Shown: positions 1 to 5,705, counted from the stretch's first letter. The stretch: 6,366 nucleotides of DNA from Candidatus Methanophaga sp. GoMg3.2 (GCA_013180565.1 QBUN01000288.1:1-6366), one strand, 5' to 3'. The notes: generated from the sequence alone by a model not told the origin. A program made the numbers and translations.

Positions 1-2
1 AC

Positions 3-143
3 CGGTTGTATGATTATGAGAACCCTGACGAAGAGAGAAGGCCCTGGGATGATCCAACGATTGTACCAAAGCGAATAAATGGGAGAACTGATGACGAGCG
101 ATGTAACAAGCCCTGGGATTGGTTCTATCAACCGTATAAATGA
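3..143 (+). CDS. C-terminal 46 residues of an unrecognised protein (5' end outside window)
   Basis: A frame open from the left edge ends in TGA at 141-143 and shares an ATGA overlap with the next gene, so the two are probably cotranscribed and translationally coupled. The visible tail is hydrophilic and rich in Trp, Pro, Asp and Arg. It contains two related stretches, one with RRPWDDP and one with NKPWDWFYQP; both are encoded around the same CCCTGGGAT core, so the tail may contain a diverged internal repeat. No membrane segment is visible. I do not recognise the family. Its position directly before a glycosyltransferase suggests a role in surface glycan synthesis, but that is context only. 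That the frame is coding is likely from its composition, the exact overlap and the absence of alternative long frames. Confidence 0.7.
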   Translation, partial: RLYDYENPDEERRPWDDPTIVPKRINGRTDDERCNKPWDWFYQPYK

Positions 144-1255
144 AAATACTTCATCTCACGAAGAAATATCCTGATGCATGGGGTGGCGATGCCGTTATCG
201 TTTCTAACTTAGAAAGAGAGCAAACAAAGTTAGGGCACAAAATTTCCATTCTCACGCCGAATTGTCCTGAGATTAGAGAGCAAGAGAATGTATTTAAGTT
301 TGGACTGCGAGATAAAGCACCGAACTTAGATAGACTAACAGTACGTAGATTTTTATCTTTATTTATCCTGTTCTTCCGTGGCTTTAAATATTTGGGTAGG
401 TTGAAGCCTGATGTAATCCATACACATTCTGCGGATCTCGGTTTTTTTATCGCTATATCAGCCAAACTATACCACATTCCAGTTGTAAATACATGCCATG
501 GCGTTTCCTTTCCCTACAAGCAATACAGCTTCATAAAGCGATTTGCAGAAAGATTCTTTTTGAAGTATGCCGGATTCAAGAGAATCATTGTAGTTGATAG
601 GAACATTTTGAACTTTTTTGAAGGTGCGGGAATTAAAAATGGCGTATATATCCCCAATGGAGTGGACATAGAGCGATTTGACAGAGAAAAAGCAGTAATA
701 AATGTGGATAAAAAAATCAGGTTCTTGTTTGTGGGTAGATTAGAGGAGCAGAAAGGATGCAGATACCTTATCCAAGCAACAAGGATTTTAAAGGCGAAAA
801 CACGAGATTTTGTGATTATAATAGTGGGTGATGGGTCACAACGTGCGATACTGGAAAATTTAACAGAAGAGAACAATTTGGGAAATTATGTAACATTCTT
901 GGGTAGTGTAGAGGAAGAGAAGTTGAGGGACTTGTATTGCACAAGTGATGTATTCATATTGCCTTCCATCTGGGAAGGTTTACCCATAACGCTATTAGAG
1001 GCATGGACAGCGAAACTTCCTGTGATTGTTACAAATGTCGGTGCTATTCGGGACATCTGTGTGGACGAAAGGAATGGATTGGTCGTAAGACCTAAAGATA
1101 CAGCGGGTATATCAGACGCTATGCTGAGACTAATCGAAGATGAGGAACTAAGGCGGAAGCTGGCTAAAAACGGTGCGGAACTTGTGAGGCGGGAATTCTC
1201 TTTGGAAACTGTGGTCACGAGCACATTGGATCTGTATGAGGAAGTAATTATTTAG
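140..1255 (+). CDS. GT4-family glycosyltransferase (GT-B fold)
   Basis: This 371-residue protein has the usual length of a retaining GT4 glycosyltransferase, which transfers a sugar from a nucleotide-sugar to a growing glycan on the cytoplasmic face of the membrane. The N-terminal domain starts MKILHLTKKYP, with a Gly-Gly pair at 15-16 near the expected acceptor/donor loop and DVIHTHS at about 91-97. The C-terminal donor-binding domain has PNGVD at 172-176, VGRLEEQKG at about 198-205, VGDG at 229-232 and the EX7E pair Glu279/Glu287 within EGLPITLLEA. The start is set by the ATGA overlap with the upstream gene; no Shine-Dalgarno site is seen, so translation is probably coupled. The 3' end overlaps the opposing glycosyltransferase by 8 bases. 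The sugar and acceptor cannot be read from the sequence; mannosyl- or glucosyltransferase activity would both be compatible. Confidence 0.93.
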   Translation: MKILHLTKKYPDAWGGDAVIVSNLEREQTKLGHKISILTPNCPEIREQENVFKFGLRDKAPNLDRLTVRRFLSLFILFFRGFKYLGRLKPDVIHTHSADLGFFIAISAKLYHIPVVNTCHGVSFPYKQYSFIKRFAERFFLKYAGFKRIIVVDRNILNFFEGAGIKNGVYIPNGVDIERFDREKAVINVDKKIRFLFVGRLEEQKGCRYLIQATRILKAKTRDFVIIIVGDGSQRAILENLTEENNLGNYVTFLGSVEEEKLRDLYCTSDVFILPSIWEGLPITLLEAWTAKLPVIVTNVGAIRDICVDERNGLVVRPKDTAGISDAMLRLIEDEELRRKLAKNGAELVRREFSLETVVTSTLDLYEEVII

Positions 1256-2147
1256 AATGTAAACCGCGCCAAAAGCCAATTGCTTCTACGAGATGTCTGA
1301 CCACAGCTTTAGGTAACCATCTAACCATTGTCGAAAGATTGTATCCTCGGCGCCACATAAACCTCAAATCTAAGATACTAACGATTATTGCAAAGAGCGG
1401 TATTAACAGCAAATATACATTGTTGTTATCCCCAAACACTTGCTTATGCGCGGTGCCGGCATCGCGATACCGCTTAAAAAGTTCTTTCCGGGTATAGGTA
1501 TGAGAATGGTAAACCAATGATTTAGGTTCATATGCGATCTTATACCCGGCTTCTAATACTCTTTTTGACCAGTCTTGATCTTCAGCCATAATCAGATTTT
1601 CAGAAAACGGGAATCTTTTCCATATATCTTTTTGTATGCATGAGCTGACATTGGAGAAGAACACGATTTTTTTTTTATATGCCTTGTTATTATATTTTTT
1701 ATAATCGCTAATCTCTTTAATTTCCTTCTTATCTCCCCATGCCTGGGCGATATAACGAGCTTCAAAAGGGTCACAATTAGATCTTGGGATGGTCCTGCTG
1801 TAAGCACCTGCGATCTCATCATCTGTTCCAATATCATTGAGAAGAAAATCCAACCAGTTTTCATCTGCTGGTAATGCATCCTGTGTCAGGTAGACAAGAT
1901 ACTTGGCCGTTGCCAAACGCGCCCCGAGGTTTCTTGTTTTTCCATGCCCAAATTCTTCAGGCTTGATTGTTATTAACCGTACCGAATATTTAGCAACAAT
2001 GTCAAGTGTACTGTCCGTGGAACCAGAATCAATTACAATGACCTCATAATCATAATTCGTTTTTTGTGTGAAGATTCTGGAGAGGCAGTCATCGAATCCA
2101 GCACCGGCATTTTTTGTGGGGATAATAATAGAAATATCTATTTGCAT
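1248..2147 (-). CDS. GT2-family glycosyltransferase, rhamnosyltransferase-like
   Basis: This 299-residue inverting GT-A enzyme opens with ISIIIPTKNAG (residues 5-15). It has IDSGSTDST at 39-47, FGHGKTRN at 66-73, TQDALP at 88-93 (the DXD-region variant typical of rhamnosyltransferase-like GT2 proteins) and AEDQDW at 188-193, which should supply the catalytic base. A HSHTY motif lies at 214-218, and a hydrophobic stretch near residues 245-262 may be a membrane contact. The likely role is adding a deoxyhexose or similar sugar to a surface glycan; the exact sugar is inferred from family resemblance only. It is the only large gene here on the minus strand, so it needs its own promoter, and a TATA-like box is placed for a nearly leaderless transcript. 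Its stop lies inside the 3' end of the GT4 gene, an 8-base convergent overlap. Confidence 0.92.
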   Translation of the reverse strand: MQIDISIIIPTKNAGAGFDDCLSRIFTQKTNYDYEVIVIDSGSTDSTLDIVAKYSVRLITIKPEEFGHGKTRNLGARLATAKYLVYLTQDALPADENWLDFLLNDIGTDDEIAGAYSRTIPRSNCDPFEARYIAQAWGDKKEIKEISDYKKYNNKAYKKKIVFFSNVSSCIQKDIWKRFPFSENLIMAEDQDWSKRVLEAGYKIAYEPKSLVYHSHTYTRKELFKRYRDAGTAHKQVFGDNNNVYLLLIPLFAIIVSILDLRFMWRRGYNLSTMVRWLPKAVVRHLVEAIGFWRGLHSK

Positions 2148-2170
2148 TATGTAACTTTAGTTAATTAATT

Positions 2171-2180
2171 ATATATAAAG
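2171..2180 (-). promoter_or_regulatory. TATA box of the minus-strand GT2 gene
   Basis: Read on the minus strand, this is CTTTATATAT, close to the archaeal TATA consensus. Its centre is about 28 bases before the ATG at 2147, so transcription would start at or just before the start codon. No Shine-Dalgarno sequence precedes that ATG, which agrees with a leaderless mRNA. The call rests on motif and spacing only. Confidence 0.55.
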
Positions 2181-2209
2181 TACAACTTCCATCTACCTAT
2201 TTAATTTAG

Positions 2210-2276
2210 GACGCAGATTTACACAGATTTACACGGATCCAATTTTTTTCTGTGTTAATCAGTGTTAATCTGTGTC
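2210..2276. repeat. Imperfect inverted repeat of the CAGATTTACA type
   Basis: Two 27-base arms at 2210-2236 and 2250-2276 are reverse complements at 22 of 27 positions by eye and are separated by a 13-base loop ending in a T-run. Each arm also has an internal direct repeat of about 11 bases (CAGATTTACA repeated on the left, GTGTTAATC repeated on the right). It sits between the divergent GT2 and ABC-permease genes. It could form a long hairpin on either strand. Similar CAGATTTACACAGATT sequences are dispersed in intergenic DNA of many prokaryotes. Related shorter pieces recur here near 3967 and 4117. Confidence 0.75.
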
Positions 2277-2328
2277 AATAATTTATTTTATTTTGTTTTT
2301 TCAACGGTTTACTTTACAGAACTAAAAC

Positions 2329-2345
2329 ATTTATTAGCATATAAT
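2329..2345 (+). promoter_or_regulatory. Possible TATA region for the wzm-wzt operon
   Basis: Two overlapping AT-rich boxes, ATTTATTA at 2329-2336 and CATATAATA at 2339-2347, lie 20-36 bases before the permease ATG at 2365. Either would give a very short leader or none. No Shine-Dalgarno site is present, which fits. The DNA is AT-rich throughout here, so the exact box is uncertain. Confidence 0.35.
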
Positions 2346-2364
2346 AGAAATAGAGCTATTAAAA

Positions 2365-3129
2365 ATGTTCAGCTATCTAAAGCAGGTGGATTTGATAAGA
2401 ACACTTACAGCATCCGAGTTTAAACTGAGATATAGGGGCTCTTTATTAGGTGTGGGCTGGTCGCTATTAAGTCCTTTTTTGCTTGCTATCGTTTTATACT
2501 TCGTATTCAGTACGGTATTCAGGTCTGAGGTGGAAAACTTTGCACTTTATTTAGTGATAGGCATTTTCGCGTTCAGATTTTTATCCATTGGTACTTCAGT
2601 AGGCATGATGTCAATAATAAGTAAGGCGCATATCGTGACGAAGACATCAATACCGCGAGAAATACCTACTATTACCACTACATTATCCTATTTTTTTAGT
2701 TCGTTCATTGAACTGCTCATTTTAATACCCATTTTAGTTTTCTTTGGCGTGAGAATAGGTATCCCTATTCTACTGCTTCCGATTCTTCATATAGTATATT
2801 TCTTATTGGTTTATGGCTTGAACCTGTTTCTATCAGCATTTACTGTTTACTACAGGGATTTGAACCAGATATGGGAAGTGGTGGTGAATATCCTATTCTT
2901 TGCGAGCCCAATTGTGTATCCAATAAGCATAATCCCTGCGAATATTATTTCAATTTACATGTTAAATCCAATTACGAGGTTGATAGAGATGTATAGAAGT
3001 GTAATGCTTTACAATGCATTTCCAAATGTGATTGATTTTGGCTATGTCCTCATCTTTTCAAGCATAGTTTTTATAGTGGGGCATTTAGTTTTCGGTAAAT
3101 TGCAAAGCAGGTTTGCAGAAGTGATTTGA
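2365..3129 (+). CDS. wzm: Wzm-type ABC-2 permease of a polysaccharide exporter
   Basis: This 254-residue integral membrane protein has the size and layout of ABC-2 permeases (Wzm/TagG/RfbA type) that export O-antigen, teichoic-acid-like or other lipid-linked glycans. The N-terminus carries the amphipathic segment FKLRYRGSLLGVGWSLLSPF (about residues 19-38), a family hallmark. Six hydrophobic segments can be placed at about 30-52, 58-78, 107-128, 131-160, 172-193 and 224-244. Conserved family features VYYRDL (161-166) and NPITRLIEMYR (201-211) are present. The ATPase gene starts one base after the stop codon, so the two are surely one operon. The glycosyltransferases upstream point to a surface glycan as substrate; the polymer itself cannot be identified. 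The ATG at 2365 matches the family N-terminus. Confidence 0.93.
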   Translation: MFSYLKQVDLIRTLTASEFKLRYRGSLLGVGWSLLSPFLLAIVLYFVFSTVFRSEVENFALYLVIGIFAFRFLSIGTSVGMMSIISKAHIVTKTSIPREIPTITTTLSYFFSSFIELLILIPILVFFGVRIGIPILLLPILHIVYFLLVYGLNLFLSAFTVYYRDLNQIWEVVVNILFFASPIVYPISIIPANIISIYMLNPITRLIEMYRSVMLYNAFPNVIDFGYVLIFSSIVFIVGHLVFGKLQSRFAEVI

Positions 3130-3130
3130 G

Positions 3131-3859
3131 ATGATAATAGGGAAGAATATATCAAAGATGTTTAAAATTCCAAGTGAAAAGCGGAATACGCTATTCGAGG
3201 CAGTAATGGCATTTGTAAAGGGAAGAAGGAGGTATGACGAGTTCTGGGCTTTGAAGAATGTCTCGTTTGAGGTAAAAGAGGGTGAAATTTTTGGTATCAC
3301 TGGCCCAAATGGCTCTGGAAAGACCACTTTACTTGAGATAATAGCAAATATAATCTATCAAGATGAAGGCGAACTGATAGTTAATGGTAGGATAACACCG
3401 ATTCTTGCACTTGGCGTTGGCTTTAATCCAGAGTTAACGGCAAGGGAGAATGTCTTTTTGTATGGTGCGCTGATGGGCGTGAAAAGGGGTAGGATGGAAG
3501 ATAAATATAGTACAATATTTGAGTTTGCAGAGCTTAAAAGATTTGAGAATATGAAACTAAAGAACTTTTCATCGGGCATGAATGCGAGATTAGCTTTTTC
3601 GACTGCGATAGCGACAGAGCCGGACATTTTACTTCTAGATGAAGTATTAGCCGTTGGGGATATAGAATTTCAGAGGAAGTGCATGGACGAGATAATTAAT
3701 GTCAATAAAAAAGGAACAACGATTGTTTTTGTGTCGCACAGTGTAGAGGCAGTGAGGGATTTATGTGCGAGGGCAATGTTTCTGGATAATGGTGAAGTGA
3801 TAGCGATAGGGGCTGCGGAGGAGGTCGTCAATACGTATCTGAATTCGGTAGCAGAATAA
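3131..3859 (+). CDS. wzt: Wzt-type ABC ATPase of a polysaccharide exporter
   Basis: This 242-residue ATPase energises the Wzm permease. It has Walker A GPNGSGKTT at 58-66, the polysaccharide-exporter motif GFNPELTARENV at 97-108, signature FSSGM at 146-150, Walker B DILLLDE at 165-171 and the switch histidine His203. The N-terminal extension of about 35 residues before the first ABC strand is usual for the Wzt/TagH/RfbB group. It ends soon after the nucleotide-binding domain, so it lacks the C-terminal carbohydrate-binding domain found in long Wzt proteins that recognise a chain-end modification. It should therefore behave like the short class, in which export is coupled to synthesis (inference). 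The start lies one base after the permease stop with no separate Shine-Dalgarno site, indicating translational coupling. Confidence 0.95.
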   Translation: MIIGKNISKMFKIPSEKRNTLFEAVMAFVKGRRRYDEFWALKNVSFEVKEGEIFGITGPNGSGKTTLLEIIANIIYQDEGELIVNGRITPILALGVGFNPELTARENVFLYGALMGVKRGRMEDKYSTIFEFAELKRFENMKLKNFSSGMNARLAFSTAIATEPDILLLDEVLAVGDIEFQRKCMDEIINVNKKGTTIVFVSHSVEAVRDLCARAMFLDNGEVIAIGAAEEVVNTYLNSVAE

Positions 3860-3890
3860 GTCCTTCCGCAGTGTCTTCAGATCGTCAGAT

Positions 3891-3921
3891 ATATATATGC
3901 CCTACGCCCATACTTAGATAA
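3891..3921 (+). promoter_or_regulatory. Promoter-like motif S1 (TATATATA + CCCTAC..CCC.TACTTA.ATAA)
   Basis: An alternating TA run is followed at 3900-3921 by a 22-base block that matches the one at 6221-6242 at 19 of 22 positions. The other copy sits correctly for a promoter of the gene starting at 6262. This copy has no plausible gene downstream, so it may be an orphan promoter of a deleted gene, drive a non-coding transcript, or be a dispersed repeat. Confidence 0.5.
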
Positions 3922-3966
3922 ACATACTTCTACTGTAATCCCCTTTTCATATAGCCACATAAAAAA

Positions 3967-3988
3967 ACCACGAGATTTCACAAGATTA
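3967..3988. repeat. CACGAGATTTCACAAGATT repeat fragment, left copy
   Basis: This is an ACCACGAGATTTCACAAGAT-type sequence with a period of about 10 bases. Its reverse-complement relative lies at 4117-4143, so the two bracket about 130 bases that include a T-rich palindrome. It belongs to the same loose CACA/GATT family as the inverted repeat at 2210-2276. Confidence 0.5.
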
Positions 3989-3997
3989 GTACAACAC

Positions 3998-4047
3998 TTT
4001 TTCTTTTTATAAAAAGAAAATTTAGGCGGTGCTAAAAGAAAAAGAAG
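3998..4047 (+). repeat. T-rich palindromic repeat, copy A (possible terminator of wzm-wzt)
   Basis: Bases 3999-4020 are a perfect 22-base palindrome built from TTTTCTTTTT and its complement. It is followed by AGGCGG and then AAAAGAAAAA. The same order of blocks occurs on the minus strand at 4418-4467 (copy B), so this is a dispersed repeat unit of about 50 bases. The uninterrupted T-runs on the plus strand about 140 bases after the ATPase stop could also serve as an archaeal oligo-T terminator for the exporter operon; that role is inferred. Confidence 0.55.
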
Positions 4048-4116
4048 TTTATTTGGATCAATAAGGAAAGAAATAGTCAATTGAGTACCGAAACTATGTT
4101 AATATTATTCTTTTTC

Positions 4117-4143
4117 TCGTGAAAATCTGTGTAATCGTGTGGT
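4117..4143. repeat. CACA/GATT repeat fragment, right copy (inverted)
   Basis: The reverse complement begins ACCACACGATTACACAGATT and resembles the fragment at 3967-3988 and the arms at 2210-2276. Its orientation is opposite to the left copy. The match is visual and imperfect. Confidence 0.5.
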
Positions 4144-4213
4144 CGGCTATAAAAAGGAGCTGAACAAATACAATAAATTTATATGGCTATGCGTATCTCA
4201 AATGTTTTCGTAA

Positions 4214-4380
4214 ATAAAAAATAGCTGACGGAAAGAGAGGCTCGCACAAAGAGAAAAAAAAACCCGAAAGTTTTTATATGTTCCACCCTCTTTATTGTAG
4301 GTGGCGAATCTCAGATGAGAAAATGCGATAAGGGTAAGAAGGTTTTTGGTGTGATTGTGATTTTGGTGGTTATTGATTTT
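4214..4380 (+). repeat. Duplicated expression leader R1 (promoter, RBS, signal-peptide start)
   Basis: This segment is repeated at 5945-6111 (R2). Both begin ATAAAAAATAGCTGA, diverge for about 25 bases, and then align without gaps from the GAG plus nine A's at 4251 to GGTTATTGATT, with about a dozen mismatches in some 125 bases by eye. R1 contains a TATA-like box TTTTTATATG at 4271-4280 and a strong Shine-Dalgarno AGGTGG at 4299-4304, which ends 10 bases before the ATG at 4315. A start site about 25 bases after the TATA box would fall at the Shine-Dalgarno, giving a very short leader. Homology to R2 ends inside the hydrophobic core of the encoded signal-like peptide. Confidence 0.8.
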
Positions 4381-4413
4381 AGAAAAGAAAGCTTCACCAA
4401 AGAAACTATTTAA
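4315..4413 (+). CDS. 32-codon ORF: truncated signal-peptide start on leader R1
   Basis: The ATG follows a well-placed AGGTGG Shine-Dalgarno and a TATA-like box, the best translation signals in the window. The peptide opens MRKCDKGKK, a basic n-region, followed by the hydrophobic run VFGVIVILVVI, and then becomes polar (FRKESFTKETI) before TAA at 4411-4413. This resembles the first part of a secreted or S-layer-like protein's signal peptide joined to unrelated sequence, because a hydrophobic core of only about 11 residues with no cleavage region is short for a functional signal. It could still be expressed as a microprotein. I favour a truncated gene relic. Confidence 0.4.
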   Translation: MRKCDKGKKVFGVIVILVVIDFRKESFTKETI

Positions 4414-4417
4414 TTTA

Positions 4418-4467
4418 AAATGATTTTTTTCTTTTCCGCCAACGCTTTTCTTTTTCAAAAAGAAAAG
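4418..4467 (-). repeat. T-rich palindromic repeat, copy B
   Basis: Bases 4445-4467 form an 11+1+11 perfect inverted repeat (arms CTTTTCTTTTT and complement). Read on the minus strand it is followed by TTGGCGG and AAAAGAAAAA, the same block order as copy A at 3998-4047 on the plus strand. The palindrome contains the stop codon of the minus-strand relic to its right, so its arrival probably truncated that gene. Confidence 0.6.
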
Positions 4468-4703
4468 GGTTGACTTAAAGAGCTTATTTCCGCAACTATT
4501 TCTTCTTTACTTCGGCCTATCGCATCAATGGTCTCATCCTGCTTCTCAAGTATCCTACTTGTATCCCCTTTCACACCCTTCAGAGTTTCATTCATAGAAC
4601 TTAAAATGCCAATCATCACCTCACCCTTCTTATCCTGATGTTCGCCCTTTTCATCATTAATATCTGCTCCTGTTACATAATAGAGGGGAAGATAATAAAA
4701 AAA
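4455..4703 (-). pseudogene. Coiled-coil tail relic, resembling C-terminal extensions of archaeal acylphosphatase-like proteins
   Basis: The minus-strand frame is open from just after the TGA at 4704-4706 to a TGA at 4455-4457. Its last 60 or so codons look genuinely coding: a charged helical stretch with MIGILSSMNETLKGVKGDTS followed by RILEKQDETIDAIGRSKEEI. The KQDETI heptad-like pattern is reminiscent of coiled-coil tails on methanogen acylphosphatase-type proteins (from memory, not searched). No credible start or catalytic domain lies upstream; the only in-frame ATGs are internal (MIGIL, MNETL). The last residues, PFSF, are encoded by the T-rich palindrome, so the natural C-terminus is probably lost. 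I read it as a doubly truncated gene. A short real gene starting at MIGIL is the alternative. Confidence 0.55.
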
Positions 4704-4820
4704 TCATAGCTTTAACCTCCTTACTTCTTCTATGATCTCTTCGCTTATCCATTTCCTTGCGGTCACCATCTCCAAAATCTCTATCTCTTCCCTTCGGGTT
4801 TGAAAAGCCTCTGCTTTTAA
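4704..4820 (-). pseudogene. Unrecognised 38-codon C-terminal gene relic
   Basis: Between a TGA at 4821-4823 and a TGA at 4704-4706 the minus strand encodes a strongly amphipathic helical sequence, with EAFQTRREEIEILEMVTARK followed by WISEEIIEEVRRLKL. The composition (Glu, Ile, Arg, Lys) is typical of a real protein end and unlike random AT-rich translation. The only in-frame ATG, at 4769, would give a 20-residue peptide, so the gene appears to have lost its 5' part. It is in the same frame as the coiled-coil relic downstream but separated by the stop, so one degraded gene or two are both possible. The family is not recognised. Confidence 0.4.
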
Positions 4821-4841
4821 TCAGTGAGGAATTGCATTTAA

Positions 4842-4946
4842 GCCGGAAAGAAAATAGAATTAGCGGGAATTTTAAATCTACTTGGACATAAGGGTGAGAG
4901 AAAGCGGGATAAAAAACACCGAGATATTTCTGGACACGACACCTAA
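4842..4946 (+). other. Possible plus-strand coding relic
   Basis: A 34-codon frame bounded by TAA on both sides encodes IELAGILNLLGHKGERKRDK and ends ISGHDT. It has no start codon. The hydrophobic-then-basic composition hints at a protein end, but the stretch is short and chance cannot be excluded. The rest of 4821-5062 shows only the hairpin at 4951-4968 and the upstream region of vapB. Confidence 0.2.
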
Positions 4947-4950
4947 CTAC

Positions 4951-4968
4951 CCCATAATGGCTTATGGG
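4951..4968. repeat. Small perfect hairpin upstream of vapB
   Basis: CCCATAA and TTATGGG form a 7-base stem around the loop TGGC. A T-run at 4983-4988 follows after a spacer of about 14 bases, too far for a classic intrinsic terminator. Function unknown; it might insulate vapBC from read-through or be fortuitous. Confidence 0.35.
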
Positions 4969-5030
4969 ATTACAACCCCCTCTTTTTTGCATCTATTTTT
5001 GTTTCCATATTCAACTAAAATGTAAGTAGG

Positions 5031-5040
5031 ATTTTATGTA
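5031..5040 (+). promoter_or_regulatory. Candidate TATA box of vapBC
   Basis: ATTTTATGTA lies about 25-30 bases before the ATG at 5063, which would give a leaderless or nearly leaderless transcript. No Shine-Dalgarno precedes the ATG. AbrB-type antitoxins usually repress their own promoter, so operator sites are expected here, but none is obvious as a palindrome. Confidence 0.35.
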
Positions 5041-5062
5041 GTAAAAACAATACGGGAATACA

Positions 5063-5299
5063 ATGGCAATATTAAGCGCGGTAGAAAAAGATGGAACGAT
5101 AGCAATACCAAAGTCCATTCGTGAAAAGGCACATTTAGAAAGGGGTGAGCGGATTGAGATAGATATGGATGAAGCAGGACATGTCATCATCAAAAGGGTG
5201 GATGATTTAAAAACAGTAAGAGGCGCTTGGAAAGAGAAAGAGGAGATTGTAGAAGCGATTGACAGCTTAAAGAGATATTGGAATGCGTGGAAACTATGA
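5063..5299 (+). CDS. vapB: AbrB/SpoVT-type antitoxin (VapB-like)
   Basis: This 78-residue protein begins with a swapped-hairpin AbrB domain (about residues 3-48): the VEKDGTIAIPKSIREKAHLE stretch is the hallmark IP-x-x-IR motif, followed by GERIEIDMDEAGHVIIKRV. The C-terminal 30 residues are charged and Trp-rich (GAWKEKEEIVEAI...YWNAWKL); in such antitoxins this tail wraps and blocks the PIN toxin. The dimer should bind its own promoter and repress the operon together with the toxin. It is immediately upstream of the toxin with an ATGA overlap, the standard antitoxin-first layout. Residues and length are normal and no damage is seen. Confidence 0.9.
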   Translation: MAILSAVEKDGTIAIPKSIREKAHLERGERIEIDMDEAGHVIIKRVDDLKTVRGAWKEKEEIVEAIDSLKRYWNAWKL

Positions 5300-5703
5300 A
5301 AATCTGTTTAGATACTGATATGGCGGTCGATTATCTCAGGGACAACCACCCCGTGAGCGATGTAGTTCAACACTGGTTTGATGCCGCAAGCGTGTATCTG
5401 ACGTCCATCTCTTCTTTTGAATTATATCATGGTGCATTTTATTCGAGATGTGTCGAAGATAGTGTTAATGAGGTGGAGATATTTATTAACAATTTAGAAG
5501 GGATACTTCCATTCACCGAAAACGCATCGAAAATAGCTGGAAAAATTATGTCAAAATTGAGACGTGAGCAAAAGTCGCTAGAGATTCGTGATTTGTTTAT
5601 CGGTGCAATCTGCATCGAAAACAATGTGCCGTTAATAACAAGAAATATATCGCATTTTGAAAGGCTGAAAAACTTGAAAATTGTTGAAGGAACTAATTTG
5701 TAA
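5296..5703 (+). CDS. vapC: PIN-domain ribonuclease toxin (VapC-like)
   Basis: This 135-residue PIN-domain protein is a predicted Mg2+-dependent RNase toxin. Acidic active-site residues are in place: Asp6 in CLDTDMAVDYL (with Asp8), Glu42 in SFELYHG, Asp99 in RDLFIGAICIENNVPLITRN, and the usual polar position at Asn117. Of the possible starts, ATG at 5296 is chosen because it overlaps the antitoxin stop as ATGA and gives the standard N-terminus with Asp6 in the first strand; a TTG at 5278 would add six residues without family support. The toxin should cleave RNA when the antitoxin is degraded; the target cannot be read here. The gene looks intact. Its TAA stop is followed within three bases by a wecB-like scrap, so foreign or rearranged DNA begins exactly at its 3' end. 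Confidence 0.92.
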   Translation: MKICLDTDMAVDYLRDNHPVSDVVQHWFDAASVYLTSISSFELYHGAFYSRCVEDSVNEVEIFINNLEGILPFTENASKIAGKIMSKLRREQKSLEIRDLFIGAICIENNVPLITRNISHFERLKNLKIVEGTNL

Positions 5704-5705
5704 TT

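Noticed and set aside
886..1224. Minus-strand ORF within the GT4 gene, and similar ones at 151-477 and 514-876
   Set aside because: Antisense shadows of a gene with full family motifs; their translations are Ser-rich and lack any domain pattern.
3358..3627. Minus-strand ORF inside the ABC ATPase gene
   Set aside because: Antisense to Walker and signature motif coding DNA; no protein-like features of its own.
3877..4080. 67-residue minus-strand ORF
   Set aside because: Covers repeat and palindromic DNA; no promoter or ribosome site, and the translation looks random.
4198..4458. 86-residue minus-strand ORF
   Set aside because: Antisense across leader R1 and palindrome B; R1's plus-strand signals explain the sequence better.
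4951..4988. Intrinsic terminator
   Set aside because: The 7-base stem is separated from the T-run by about 14 bases; kept only as a hairpin.
4657..4992. 111-residue minus-strand ORF
   Set aside because: Its frame competes with the more protein-like relic at 4704-4820; composition is erratic, with no recognisable motif or ribosome site.
3860..5062. CRISPR array or RNA gene
   Set aside because: Repeats are few, differ from one another and are not evenly spaced; no tRNA cloverleaf or conserved rRNA stretch was seen.
5278..5295. TTG start six codons upstream for vapC
   Set aside because: The ATG at 5296 overlaps the antitoxin stop as ATGA and gives the usual PIN N-terminus.
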